Source: an uncultured Lachnospiraceae bacterium
GTDB taxonomy: Bacteria > Bacillota > Clostridia > Lachnospirales > Lachnospiraceae
NCBI GenBank assembly: GCA_948468325.1
Contig: CAOKHR010000009.1
Coordinates: forward strand, 1-18,622
Reading direction: 5' to 3'
DNA: 18,622 bases
Shown here in pieces: positions 7,322-14,220 of this stretch. The notes beneath the pieces were generated by a model. That model saw nothing but the letters and a program-made list of their open reading frames with translations, was not told the DNA's origin and did no database searches. The first letter of the stretch is position 1. Every line of letters begins with the position of its first letter. The translations under genes were made by a program, and so were the position numbers.

Positions 7322-7613
7322 ATGAAACTGGAAAAACTTATTGGAGATCGTTTTCGGGAAAGACCGTCAGACTGTAGTATTGACATCCATGCTCTGATGG
7401 TGTGCGGCGGCTATATGAAATATATGGCAAACGGTATTTTTTCATCCTATATGCCGTTAAAAAGGATTACACGAAAGATAGAACAGATTATCCGTGAAGA
7501 AATGGTTTCCATGACCGCAGCAGTCCTCTTGTGCTTGGTATGACACATAAAGAAACCGCCGTTCATCTTGTACGTGATTACGGACAGAGTTATATGAATA
7601 TCCTTTTATGATC
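7322..7613 (+). pseudogene. proS: Prolyl-tRNA synthetase remnant (proS), internally deleted and frameshifted
   Basis: ATG 7322 opens a clear ProRS N-terminus (MKLEKLIGDRFRERPSD, GGYMKYMANGIFSSYMPL, KIEQIIREEM). At about 7504 the sequence jumps to a later part of the enzyme in another frame: FHDRSSPLVLGMTH, then KETAVHLVRDYGQSY, corresponding to motif 2 of class II synthetases (family RFxDR...GxTHEE...SY). About 33 codons are missing by comparison with E. coli ProRS. A further one-base loss near 7598 puts the following YPFMI in a third frame, after which no homology is seen. A conserved Ser and Arg of the N-terminal helix are changed (IHALMVCGG where the family has SHxLMxRAG). It cannot make a working enzyme; another proS must exist in the genome. 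Confidence 0.9.
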
Positions 7614-7673
7614 GTCCGGTGCGAGAATCAGGATTTTCCCATCCTTCCATAGACATACGAGCCCCAAATGCTC

Positions 7674-7710
7674 AAAAACCAGATAAAAGCATATGCATTG
7701 TCTGATTTTT
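7674..7710. terminator. Hairpin after the proS remnant, possible terminator
   Basis: AAAAACCAGA (7674-7683) pairs with TCTGATTTTT (7701-7710) with one mismatch or G-U pair, ending in T5. The loop holds the palindrome GCATATGC. Probably the old terminator of proS. 7614-7800 otherwise shows no gene. Confidence 0.5.
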
Positions 7711-7801
7711 AGATATTTTACCCCTATTTGCCCATTTCAAAAAGAAAAAAACAAGCGTATTGTATCAGCATAAAATATTTATCGCGTAGGAGGTTCTTAC
7801 T

Positions 7802-8649
7802 ATGAACGAAATGTTTGTCTCTTTTTTTGGCAGCGGGATATGGGCAGTGATAAAAGCTGTTTTACTCCTGCTTCTGGCATTTATTACGGCGGCTGTTGTA
7901 AAATCGTTCGTTGTAAAACTGTTTACCAAAACAAAACTGAGCGCCCTGCTGAAACAGTCCGACAGCGCAGATGGAACGGAAAAGTCTGTAGACTTTATCG
8001 GAAAACTTGTCCATTTGTTAGTTTTTCTGCTTTTTGTACCGGGAATTTTTTTAATTTTATCCCCAATATACTGGCCGCATTGGTTATCATTATCATTGGC
8101 TTCATGGTTGCAAAATTTTCGGGAAATATTGTGGAAAGTATGATCGCTTCTGCCGGTTTTGACACAAAGCTGAAAGAACATTTGGAAGAAAAAGAAAACA
8201 GCTTCATTTTATCAAAAGTAATCGGAAAAACCGTACATATCATCATGGCCGTTTTCTTTATCGTAGAAAGTTTCAGTGTACTGCATCTTTCCGTCTTTAC
8301 AAATATCGGAAATGCCGTCATCGGATATATGCCTTATGTATTGGCATCCGCCCTGATTCTGCTTACCTGCTATGTATGCGACGGTTTGGCAGGCAAGGCA
8401 CTGCGGAAAGGAAACCATATTGTTTTAGCCATGGTCAGCAGAATTGCTATTTATACGGTTGGTGTCTTCATGGTATTAAGTGAACTCGGCATTGCAAAAG
8501 AAATTGTGAATACTGCCTTTATCCTGATCATTGCAGCCCTTGCCGCAGCATTCGCTATATCTTTCGGTATAGGAGGACGGGATTTTGCAGGAAAAGCCTT
8601 AAAAAAGCTTTCTGATTCCTGCGGGTTGGAACATGAGGAAAAGAAATAA
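7802..8649 (+). pseudogene. Mechanosensitive-channel-like TM-helix protein, broken into two frames
   Basis: Membrane protein resembling the conserved-TM-helix (CmpX/MscS-like) family. The N-terminal part (from ATG 7802, with AGGAGG nine bases upstream) reads through a first membrane helix, a TKTKLSALLKQ loop and DFIGKLVHLLVFLLFVPGIF. It then continues only in the -1 frame with FIPNILAALVIIIIGFMVAKF and three or four further helices, ending KALKKLS...EHEEKK at 8649. The switch falls at a T7 run (8046-8052). One missing base there, or a deletion of 3n+1 bases, explains it. Family members usually have extra residues between the PGIF and FIPNI segments, so a short deletion is likely. The rejoined protein would have about 282 residues. 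A programmed frameshift is a less likely alternative; see findings. Confidence 0.75.
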
Positions 8650-8684
8650 ATGGAAAGGCAGCAACTTTGGAGGAGGTGACAACC

Positions 8685-9050
8685 TTGAAACAAATTAAAT
8701 TAGCCAGAACCGGTTACATCCTGTTTTCAATCCTGTTTTATCTCGCAGGCATACTCTGTCTGGCAGTACCGAATATCAGCAGAAAAGCTGCTGCTATTGC
8801 AGGGGGAATCATCCTGATTGCTTATGGCATGATCAAAATAACAGGGTACCTCTCCAAAGACCTTTACTGCCTTGCGTTCCAGTACGACTTTGCCTGCGGC
8901 ATATTCCTGCTCGTACTTGGAATTGTAGTATTAATCGCAAATCAAAAGTTTAAAGGACATCTGCTGTCCGCAGTCAGAATTTTAATTTTATTGGACAGCC
9001 TGCTCTGTATACAGACTTTCCATGGAGGAAAAAAGGTTTGTTGGTGTTGA
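8685..9050 (+). pseudogene. DUF308/HdeD-like membrane protein, C-terminally truncated by deletion
   Basis: Starts at TTG 8685, eight bases after AGGAGG (8671-8676). It reads LARTGYILFSILFYLAGILCL and LAVPNISRKAAAIAGGIILIAYGMIK, then further hydrophobic helices up to LLDSLLCIQT, as in DUF308 small membrane proteins. After CIQT (about 9016) the expected continuation is replaced by FHGGKKVCWC and a stop, because the DNA switches into a DegV gene in another frame. About 121 residues remain, where relatives have around 180, so the last helices are missing. It lies 35 bases after the broken TM-helix gene and was probably in one operon with it. Whether the stub is made and inserted in the membrane is unknown. 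Confidence 0.75.
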
Positions 9051-9435
9051 TGACATTGACTATTTAAAACGCGGAGGACGCATCACCCCTGTTGCTGCAG
9101 CTATAGCTTCTGTCCTGAACATCAAGCCTCTGCTAATCATAGGCGGAAATAAAATTGATGCTTATGAAAAAGTACGGGGACGAAAAAATTGTGAGAAAAG
9201 ACTTATAAAGGCAATTGGGGAAAGGGCGTCACGTTTTAAAAGCCAGGGATATGATATTCGGATCGGCATAGCCGGAAGCTTTCTGGATGAAGCTGACTTG
9301 TCAGACTGGTATGGGAGGGCAAAAGAGGCATTTCCGGACGATGAACTGCTCTACGAACCATTAACCTGCAGTATCAGCAGCCATGTCGGGCCAAACGCAT
9401 TTGGTATGGGGGTAAGTGTAAAAATCACCTTGTAA
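9022..9435 (+). pseudogene. DegV-family protein, C-terminal fragment only
   Basis: The 137 codons from ATG 9022 match only the second half of DegV-type fatty-acid-binding proteins: VDDIDYLKRGGRITPVAAAIASVLNIKPLL, then EKVRGRKNCEKRLIKAI and the C-terminal HVGPNAFGMGVSVKI that lines the lipid site. Intact DegV proteins have about 280 residues, so the N-terminal fatty-acid-phosphate domain is gone. The ATG has no ribosome site and lies at the junction with the DUF308 gene. The stop overlaps the convergent TetR gene by 11 bases. DegV proteins supply bound fatty acids (as FakB) to a fatty-acid kinase; this fragment cannot be expected to do so. Confidence 0.85.
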
Positions 9436-9991
9436 TTGCTTCTTCTGTATGCATTGAAAAAGCCTTTTTCCCCGAACCTGCGAAAAGAGTCAACATCCTT
9501 TCACAAAAAACAGAAAGGTCATAGGAGGCATCATTGTCAAGCCAGTCTATAATCACTCCTACCAATGCACATTTATAACACTTGGTTAAAGCTAACCGGT
9601 CCTCTGCGGGGACAGCCATGCGTTTTGTCGCATTATCAATGTAAAATTGCACAATGTGCTGGCTGGTTTCATTTAGATACCTCATAAGAGATTCCCTGTT
9701 GGCTGAATGATATAGGTGGATAAAAGCAGATTTGCGATTCATAATCTCCTGCGTAACAGGAATGATGCAATTGGCCGGCGAACCAAGCTGAAAATTTTTA
9801 TTAATCACCGATTCCGTCCACTCCTGAATGGAGCATTCCGCAAGTGTGGGAATATCCTGAAAATGATAGTAAAAAGTATTCCTGTTTACCTGACAGCGTT
9901 CTACAATGCTCTGCACGGTAATTTTACTGTAGGCCCTCTCCTCTAAGAGCTGCCAGAATGCATCAATGATGGCTTTTTTCGTCCGGTTCAT
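9425..9991 (-). CDS. TetR/AcrR-family transcriptional regulator
   Basis: 188-residue one-component repressor. The N-terminal helix-turn-helix is clear in residues 1-47: TKKAIIDAFWQLLEERAYSKITVQSIVERCQVNRNTFYYHF, with the TetR NRNTFYYHF recognition helix. The C-terminal half is a helical ligand/dimer domain of the kind found in Firmicute TetR proteins with about 180 residues; its ligand is unknown. ATG 9991 follows GGAGG by eight bases. Its promoter is TTGAAA (10049-10044), 17 bases, TATAAT (10026-10021). It is divergent from the VTT gene, and the 94-base gap makes that gene its likely target along with itself (inference). Confidence 0.9.
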   Translation of the reverse strand: MNRTKKAIIDAFWQLLEERAYSKITVQSIVERCQVNRNTFYYHFQDIPTLAECSIQEWTESVINKNFQLGSPANCIIPVTQEIMNRKSAFIHLYHSANRESLMRYLNETSQHIVQFYIDNATKRMAVPAEDRLALTKCYKCALVGVIIDWLDNDASYDLSVFCERMLTLFAGSGKKAFSMHTEEAITR

Positions 9992-10020
9992 AAGCCTACC
10001 TCCAAAATGATACTAAGGCT

Positions 10021-10049
10021 ATTATACTGAAAACCGACTTTTTTTTCAA
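10021..10049 (-). promoter_or_regulatory. Promoter of the TetR-family gene
   Basis: TTGAAA (10049-10044), a 17-base spacer, and an exact TATAAT (10026-10021) on the minus strand. No convincing long TetR palindrome could be picked out by eye in the 94-base divergent gap. Confidence 0.6.
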
Positions 10050-10085
10050 TGATTATTCTTATATCAGATTAACCGGAGGAATCCT

Positions 10086-10760
10086 ATGAAATCACAAAAA
10101 AACAAGAAAATAATTACTTTTTTAAAAGCTTTGCCGCTAATCGCATGTATAATATTTATTGTTTTATTTCTTGCATCCGGCAATGACATAACTGTTCAGA
10201 CTGTTTTGAGCTATACGCCAGACTCACCTTTTGCAGCAGCTATTGTCATTCTGCTTTTGTATGCTTTAAAAAGCGTATCATTTGTATTTCCAATTGCAGT
10301 ACTTCAAATTGCAGCCGGACATCTTTTTCAAACACCGGCTGCCCTGTTCATAAATTTTACAGGCAGAGCCGTCACGCTTTCTATTCCTTATTGGATTGGA
10401 CGCTTTTCCGGCTCCGACATGATAAACAATTTACAGGAAAAATACCCTAAAATAAAAGAAATTTTTGACAGGCAGGGACGGAATCCCGTTTTTATTTCTT
10501 TCCTGTTGCGCACATTCTGTTTTTTGCCCGGAGATGCAGTCAGCTTATATCTTGGCGCTGCCAGAATACCTTTTCCCTACTATTTAACAGGCGGTATATT
10601 GGGAACCACTTTAGGCGTAGTATTAGCAACAATTCTCGGTTCCAGTATTACCGACCCAGCTTCTCCCGCATTTTGGCTTTCGGCTTCACTGATGGCTTTT
10701 ACGGCTGTTATTTCCTTTATCTTTTATCTGCGTAACAGCAAGAAAGAAGTCAAAGAATAG
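10086..10760 (+). CDS. VTT/TVP38-TMEM64 (DedA-superfamily) membrane protein
   Basis: 224-residue integral membrane protein with about six hydrophobic segments, of the VTT (SNARE-associated) domain family. Seen: a first helix at residues 15-30; the FPIAVLQIAAGHLF re-entrant segment and FTGRAVTLSIPYWIGRFSG, the conserved glycine-rich core; the LLRTFCFLPGDAVSLYLGAARIPFPYYL segment with the conserved R and F-x-P-G; and a final helix before a charged tail (YLRNSKKEVKE). The ATG follows GGAGG by six bases. Family members are proposed lipid scramblases or transporters; the substrate here is not known. It is divergent from the TetR gene, which probably controls it. Confidence 0.88.
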   Translation: MKSQKNKKIITFLKALPLIACIIFIVLFLASGNDITVQTVLSYTPDSPFAAAIVILLLYALKSVSFVFPIAVLQIAAGHLFQTPAALFINFTGRAVTLSIPYWIGRFSGSDMINNLQEKYPKIKEIFDRQGRNPVFISFLLRTFCFLPGDAVSLYLGAARIPFPYYLTGGILGTTLGVVLATILGSSITDPASPAFWLSASLMAFTAVISFIFYLRNSKKEVKE

Positions 10761-10851
10761 CATTTATCTTAATCTTCACTATAATGCAGTAAAAAGATTT
10801 TTCAAACACGCTCTGGTATACAGGAACTGCCTGGTCTGTACTGATTACAGC

Positions 10852-10880
10852 ATACAGGGGTGAAATAACCGCCCCTGTAT
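10852..10880. terminator. Perfect hairpin between convergent VTT and MFS genes
   Basis: ATACAGGGG (10852-10860) pairs with CCCCTGTAT (10872-10880), extended inward by a T-G and a G-C pair, with a 7-base loop. It lies seven bases past the MFS stop and 91 bases after the VTT stop. No T-tract follows on either strand, so termination strength is uncertain. Confidence 0.5.
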
Positions 10881-10886
10881 ATAAAT

Positions 10887-12179
10887 TCACTTTTCATTAT
10901 ATTGATATTTCTTTAATTTTCTGCCTGTCATGATACAAATGAAGCTTCCGCTTACACCAAGTATAAACATCATAAGTGCAGCGCCGGAACCTTTCCCTGT
11001 GCCAAAAAATGTTTTTAGAATTGATAAACCGCCATATTCACTCATAAATGGTTCGCATACATGATCTACCATAAAACCACCGAAAAACAATCCTATGGGA
11101 ATCGTAAAAAACTGAAGCGTATTGCGGCATGCATAAACACGTCCCTGTAGCTTTACCGGAATAGTAGTTCTAAGAATCACATCCAGATTTGCATTCATAA
11201 CCGGTACAAGAATCCATCCAATCACCTGTCCGATACACCATAATACCGGCTCTCTGGAAAATGCCAGCAAAAAATTTTCGGTTCCCAGCGAAAACAGCAT
11301 CGTCCGATAAATGACTTTTACCCTGTTCTTCGGTTTCGGTAAAACGGAAGCAGCAAGACTGCCAATCACCATAGCAATACCGGAACAGGATGTAACAATT
11401 CCTAAAACAGATACGCCGCCTTTCAAATTAGGAATTACATAACCAGGCAAAACTGCATCAAAAGCTGATGCTATCAGATTAACGCCAGACATAAATAAAA
11501 TCAGTGTCATAATCAGAGGATTTTCTTTTAAAAATAGAAGCCCTTCTTTTGCAAGGCTGCATGCACTTTCTCTCTTATCACTCTTGTTTTCCGGAATTTT
11601 GATAAAAAACAGCAATGCCGTAAATGCAGCGATAAAGCTTCCAACGTCAACTGCGATTACACCACCTGGTCCTGCAAATGCATATAATGCCGTAGCAATC
11701 AAAGGATTCAATATGGAAATCAGCGCTCCTGACAAAGAACGCAGCCCACTTGTTTTCTGATAATACTTTTCAGAAATAATAAGTGTCATAGCAACCTCTG
11801 AAGCAGGCTGCTGCACCGTATTCATTAATCCTGAAACTGCATTCAGAACATATAAATGCCATACCGCCAAACAATCTGCCCGAAATAATACAAATACAAT
11901 GATTGTACATATTACCGCAAACATATCGCAGCAAAGCATCGTCTTCTTTTTGTTCCATCGGTCTGTCAATGCTCCGGCAAATATGCTCATCAATACATAG
12001 GGTGCATAAGAGCATATAGTAAGCGCCGCCGTGCTTAATGAAGAACCTGTCTTCTCATACAGCCATAAAGTTAATGCAAATGCTGTCATACTGCTGCCAA
12101 GCTGTGACACACTCTGGGTACTCCAGAGAATCAAAAAATCTCTTAGCTCAAATAATTCATTTTTCTTTATATAATTCAT
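10887..12179 (-). CDS. MFS drug-efflux-type transporter (DHA3, Mef-like)
   Basis: 430-residue inner-membrane proton-driven exporter with about 12 hydrophobic segments. Signs of the MFS_3/DHA3 group (which holds Mef macrolide pumps) are the short basic N-terminus MNYIKKNELFELRDF, then FLILWSTQSVSQLGSSMTAF, the motif-A loop GALTDRWNKKKTM, and in the second half LQGRVYACRNTLQFFTIPIG. ATG 12179 follows AAGGAGC by about seven bases. The frame stays open to 12290, but that extension runs through the attenuator hairpins, so the shorter start is preferred. It is preceded by a leader peptide and mutually exclusive hairpins that can hide this ribosome site. The substrate is unknown; an antibiotic acting on the ribosome is suggested by the attenuator. 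Confidence 0.88.
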   Translation of the reverse strand: MNYIKKNELFELRDFLILWSTQSVSQLGSSMTAFALTLWLYEKTGSSLSTAALTICSYAPYVLMSIFAGALTDRWNKKKTMLCCDMFAVICTIIVFVLFRADCLAVWHLYVLNAVSGLMNTVQQPASEVAMTLIISEKYYQKTSGLRSLSGALISILNPLIATALYAFAGPGGVIAVDVGSFIAAFTALLFFIKIPENKSDKRESACSLAKEGLLFLKENPLIMTLILFMSGVNLIASAFDAVLPGYVIPNLKGGVSVLGIVTSCSGIAMVIGSLAASVLPKPKNRVKVIYRTMLFSLGTENFLLAFSREPVLWCIGQVIGWILVPVMNANLDVILRTTIPVKLQGRVYACRNTLQFFTIPIGLFFGGFMVDHVCEPFMSEYGGLSILKTFFGTGKGSGAALMMFILGVSGSFICIMTGRKLKKYQYNEK

Positions 12180-12181
12180 TT

Positions 12182-12281
12182 CTTTGCTCCTTTTCGTATG
12201 ATTTCTCAAATCAGAAGCAAAGTCTGAGGATTTCAGCACAATGCTGTTCCTCCATGCAGTCTCCTCAGACTCTGCATGGAG
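12182..12281 (-). promoter_or_regulatory. Translational attenuator ahead of the MFS gene
   Basis: Three overlapping hairpins, read on the minus strand. A: CTCCATGCAG (12281-12272) pairs perfectly with CTGCATGGAG (12259-12250), holding AGTCTGAGGA in its loop. B: AGTCTGAGGA (12271-12262) pairs perfectly with TCCTCAGACT (12230-12221). C: CTTTGCTTC (12222-12214) pairs, with one G-U, with GGAGCAAAG (12190-12182), covering the MFS ribosome site. B and C share bases, and A holds the left arm of B in its loop. A ribosome stalled in the leader peptide would break A, let B form, prevent C and expose the ribosome site. This is the logic of ermC-type attenuators (known); its operation here is inferred. 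Confidence 0.75.
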
Positions 12282-12303
12282 CAGCTGCAATACAAAGTTT
12301 CAT
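12265..12303 (-). CDS. 12-residue leader peptide of the MFS gene
   Basis: A short frame, MKLCIAAAPCRV then TGA, with ATG at 12303. AAAGGG (12315-12310) stands six bases upstream, as good as the other ribosome sites here. Its codons 8-11 run through the left arm of hairpin A and its stop lies in that hairpin's loop, so the position of the ribosome on it decides which structure forms. The sequence does not match the well-known RLR or IFVI stalling motifs of macrolide leaders, so a stalling drug cannot be named. It is not in the same frame as the MFS gene. Confidence 0.65.
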   Translation of the reverse strand: MKLCIAAAPCRV

Positions 12304-12334
12304 TTCATGCCCTTTCGTACTTTTATATTTTATT

Positions 12335-12363
12335 TTTTTATCAAAACTATGAACCGTTGTCAT
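12335..12363 (-). promoter_or_regulatory. Possible promoter of the leader-MFS transcript
   Basis: ATGACA (12363-12358), a 17-base spacer, and TAAAAA (12340-12335), giving a start about 25 bases before the leader peptide ATG. The -10 box is weak. Read-through from the upstream GNAT gene is an alternative, though a small TTTATCA/TGATAAA hairpin lies at 12371-12386. Confidence 0.4.
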
Positions 12364-12374
12364 CTTTTGCTTTA

Positions 12375-12872
12375 TCACCTGATAAAAATCTGATTATCTG
12401 CTGCTAATTCTTTACATATCCATTCTTCGCCTAAAATTTGATATGTTTCAGGCGGGTCAATATTTACCTCATGAAATCCGGCTGCTCTGTAACAATAACA
12501 GGCAGGCAGATTGTTCTCAAAAACACCCAATGACGCCCTCTTTGCACCATATATTTCAAATACAAATTTCAGACCCAGCTGCATCATGGCTTTTCCATAG
12601 CCTTTCCCTCTTCTGTCGAGATTTACAATAACAAATCCAAAACGTAACTCATCCAGTAATTCATTGGGATTTCTTAATGTAAAAAAACCAATAATTCCCG
12701 ATTCATCAAATGCAGTAAATGGCATAAACGCCTTAACAAAGCTAAATTCATTTTGTGTAATAGGATAATTGCCAAGCACTCCCGCAGTCCACTGATAAAA
12801 TACTTTTTCATTCTGGCACCATGACAATATGGTATTTGCATCTGCATCTTTATATGGTCTGATTCTTATCAT
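12375..12872 (-). CDS. GNAT-family N-acetyltransferase (RimJ/RimL-like)
   Basis: 165-residue acetyl-CoA-dependent transferase. From ATG 12872 it opens MIRIRPYKDADANTILSWC, a typical GNAT first strand and helix. The acetyl-CoA pyrophosphate loop is RRGKGYGKAM, followed by the long helix and LGVFENNLPACYCYRAAGFHEV, the RimJ/RimL-type motif-B region. GGAG stands about eight bases before the chosen ATG; the open frame extends to a GTG at 12950 inside the preceding gene, without a ribosome site. It lies 59 bases after the 185-residue gene, possibly co-transcribed, and just upstream of the MFS leader. The substrate is unknown: a ribosomal protein, small amine or antibiotic are all possible. Confidence 0.88.
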   Translation of the reverse strand: MIRIRPYKDADANTILSWCQNEKVFYQWTAGVLGNYPITQNEFSFVKAFMPFTAFDESGIIGFFTLRNPNELLDELRFGFVIVNLDRRGKGYGKAMMQLGLKFVFEIYGAKRASLGVFENNLPACYCYRAAGFHEVNIDPPETYQILGEEWICKELAADNQIFIR

Positions 12873-12931
12873 ATGTTTCTCTCCAAAATCTTTCTGTTGA
12901 TGTCCCAAGTCACCTCTCCATAAACAGCGCC

Positions 12932-13489
12932 TTATCCTTCTGGTCTCCACATTTCCAATATATTTTCATAAGCCGCAATCCCGAACTTCCTTTCACCTGT
13001 CACATTTATAATCTGCCGCTCTGGCTTTCCGGTAAGAAAACTCCTAAGCTTTTGCTGGCTTTTTAGCTGATGATTTCTGACAGCTCTGTCTTCCACAAAA
13101 TATCCGAGAATCCATGCCTCATATTCCGAATCCTGTTTCATCTGCTCCCAGCCCTTATCCGAAATGGAAAGATGGGACACATCGCAGACTCTCGTAGAAT
13201 CATAGGGAATCGTATCCAAAAGCGCGTAAAAAAATCTCTGATATTCTTCCATCGGCATCCCGTCTCTTGACACATGTTCCATACCATTCTTAGCCCAAAC
13301 TTTTTTTCCTGCCTGTACCTGTCTGCTGACATGGGCCGCACTCTCGGGATGTTTTCTCTTATATGCCTCCACAACGCTTTCTTTGGGAGCCGTTTTACTG
13401 CTGCTGTAAGAAACTTCCGCCTTTTTTATATATGCATTTGCAAAACTACCGCTGCTTTTTTGTATGTAATTTGTATGAATTATGCTCAT
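12932..13489 (-). CDS. Hypothetical protein, unrecognised, 185 residues
   Basis: Soluble protein with no signal peptide or membrane segment. ATG 13489 was chosen because AGGAGG lies seven bases upstream; the ATG two codons earlier is too close and the upstream open frame to 13657 crosses the EF-P terminator. It begins MSIIHTNYIQKSSGSFANAYIKKAEVS, a polar Ser/Lys-rich stretch. A more conserved-looking core follows: AYKRKHPESAAHVSRQVQAGK, YQRFFYALLDTIPYDSTR, HLSISDKGWEQMKQDSEYEAWILGYFVEDRAV, and a basic tail. The SISDKGWEQMKQDSEYEAW stretch is reminiscent of uncharacterised clostridial proteins in which a peptide 'SISxxGxxxMxxDPxY' recurs, but no function is known to me. It sits between efp and GNAT and may form an operon with the latter. 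Confidence 0.75.
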   Translation of the reverse strand: MSIIHTNYIQKSSGSFANAYIKKAEVSYSSSKTAPKESVVEAYKRKHPESAAHVSRQVQAGKKVWAKNGMEHVSRDGMPMEEYQRFFYALLDTIPYDSTRVCDVSHLSISDKGWEQMKQDSEYEAWILGYFVEDRAVRNHQLKSQQKLRSFLTGKPERQIINVTGERKFGIAAYENILEMWRPEG

Positions 13490-13581
13490 TTTCATTCCTC
13501 CTGCCTTTTTTCTGATATTATTTTCGGCAGAAGAAAGCATCCTTTCAATGAAAATGCCGCCAAATGTTTCTTTTCTGTCAT

Positions 13582-13611
13582 AAAAACGGCTATCCGGAAA
13601 CCGGATAGCCG
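13582..13611 (-). terminator. Strong terminator of the EF-P gene
   Basis: A perfect 11-bp GC-rich stem (CGGCTATCCGG with CCGGATAGCCG, 13587-13597 and 13601-13611) closed by a three-base loop. On the minus strand TTTTT (13586-13582) follows. Textbook intrinsic terminator, nine bases past the efp stop. Confidence 0.92.
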
Positions 13612-13619
13612 CATAAATC

Positions 13620-14177
13620 TTATACCCTTGACAAATACTCACCTGTTCTGGTATCAATTTTAATCACATCATCCTGATTGACAAATAACGGAACATATAC
13701 CGTAGCGCCTGTTTCCACAACAGCCGGTTTGGTAGCGCCAGTCGCCGTATCCCCCTTAAACCCTGGCTCCGTATCCGTAATCTGAAGTTCTACAAACAGA
13801 GGCGGTTCCACTGCAAATACGCTGCCATTGTGGGAACACACTTTTACCATCTCATTTTCCTTTACAAATTTTAAAGCGCCGCCAATATCTTCTTTGCTTA
13901 AAGCAATCTGATCATAGGTCTCAACATCCATAAAATAGAATAAATCTCCGTCTGCATACAAATACTGGTAATCTTTCCTGTCAATACGCGCCTGCGGACA
14001 TTTCTCTGTAGGACGGAATGTCTTCTCCACTACACCGCCGCTTTTGATATTTTTTAATTTTGTCCTGACAAATGCAGCTCCTTTTCCTGGCTTCACATGC
14101 TGGAATTCAATGATCTGATATATATTTCCCTCTAACTCAATCGTAATGCCATTCCTAAAATCACCTGCTGAAATCAT
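13620..14177 (-). CDS. efp: Elongation factor P
   Basis: 185-residue translation factor that enters the ribosomal E site and relieves stalling at polyproline stretches. It has the three-domain layout: an N-terminal KOW-like domain MISAGDFRNGITIELEG with the loop HVKPGKGAAF, whose tip Lys32 is the residue modified in other bacteria; then two OB domains, including VEPPLFVELQITDTEPGFKGDTATGATKPA and ending VKIDTRTGEYLSRV. The signature near residues 150-170 is intact. ATG 14177 follows AAGGAGG by eight bases, with promoter TTGAAA (14249-14244), 17 bases, TAGAAT (14226-14221) and its own terminator, so it is a single-gene unit. The modifying enzyme is not in the window. Confidence 0.98.
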   Translation of the reverse strand: MISAGDFRNGITIELEGNIYQIIEFQHVKPGKGAAFVRTKLKNIKSGGVVEKTFRPTEKCPQARIDRKDYQYLYADGDLFYFMDVETYDQIALSKEDIGGALKFVKENEMVKVCSHNGSVFAVEPPLFVELQITDTEPGFKGDTATGATKPAVVETGATVYVPLFVNQDDVIKIDTRTGEYLSRV

Positions 14178-14220
14178 AAATTTTCCTCCTTAAAACGTTT
14201 GAACCTTAATCACCTGTACA

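Noticed and set aside
7765..8418. Several minus-strand frames opposite the TM-helix and DUF308 genes
   Set aside because: Shadow frames of hydrophobic genes; low-complexity products without start signals.
12180..12290. N-terminal extension of the MFS protein by 37 residues
   Set aside because: The open frame exists, but it crosses three regulatory hairpins, is hydrophilic and has no ribosome site; the start at 12179 has AAGGAGC.
12873..12950. GTG start giving a longer GNAT protein
   Set aside because: No ribosome site, overlap with the preceding gene, and the added residues do not fit the GNAT fold.
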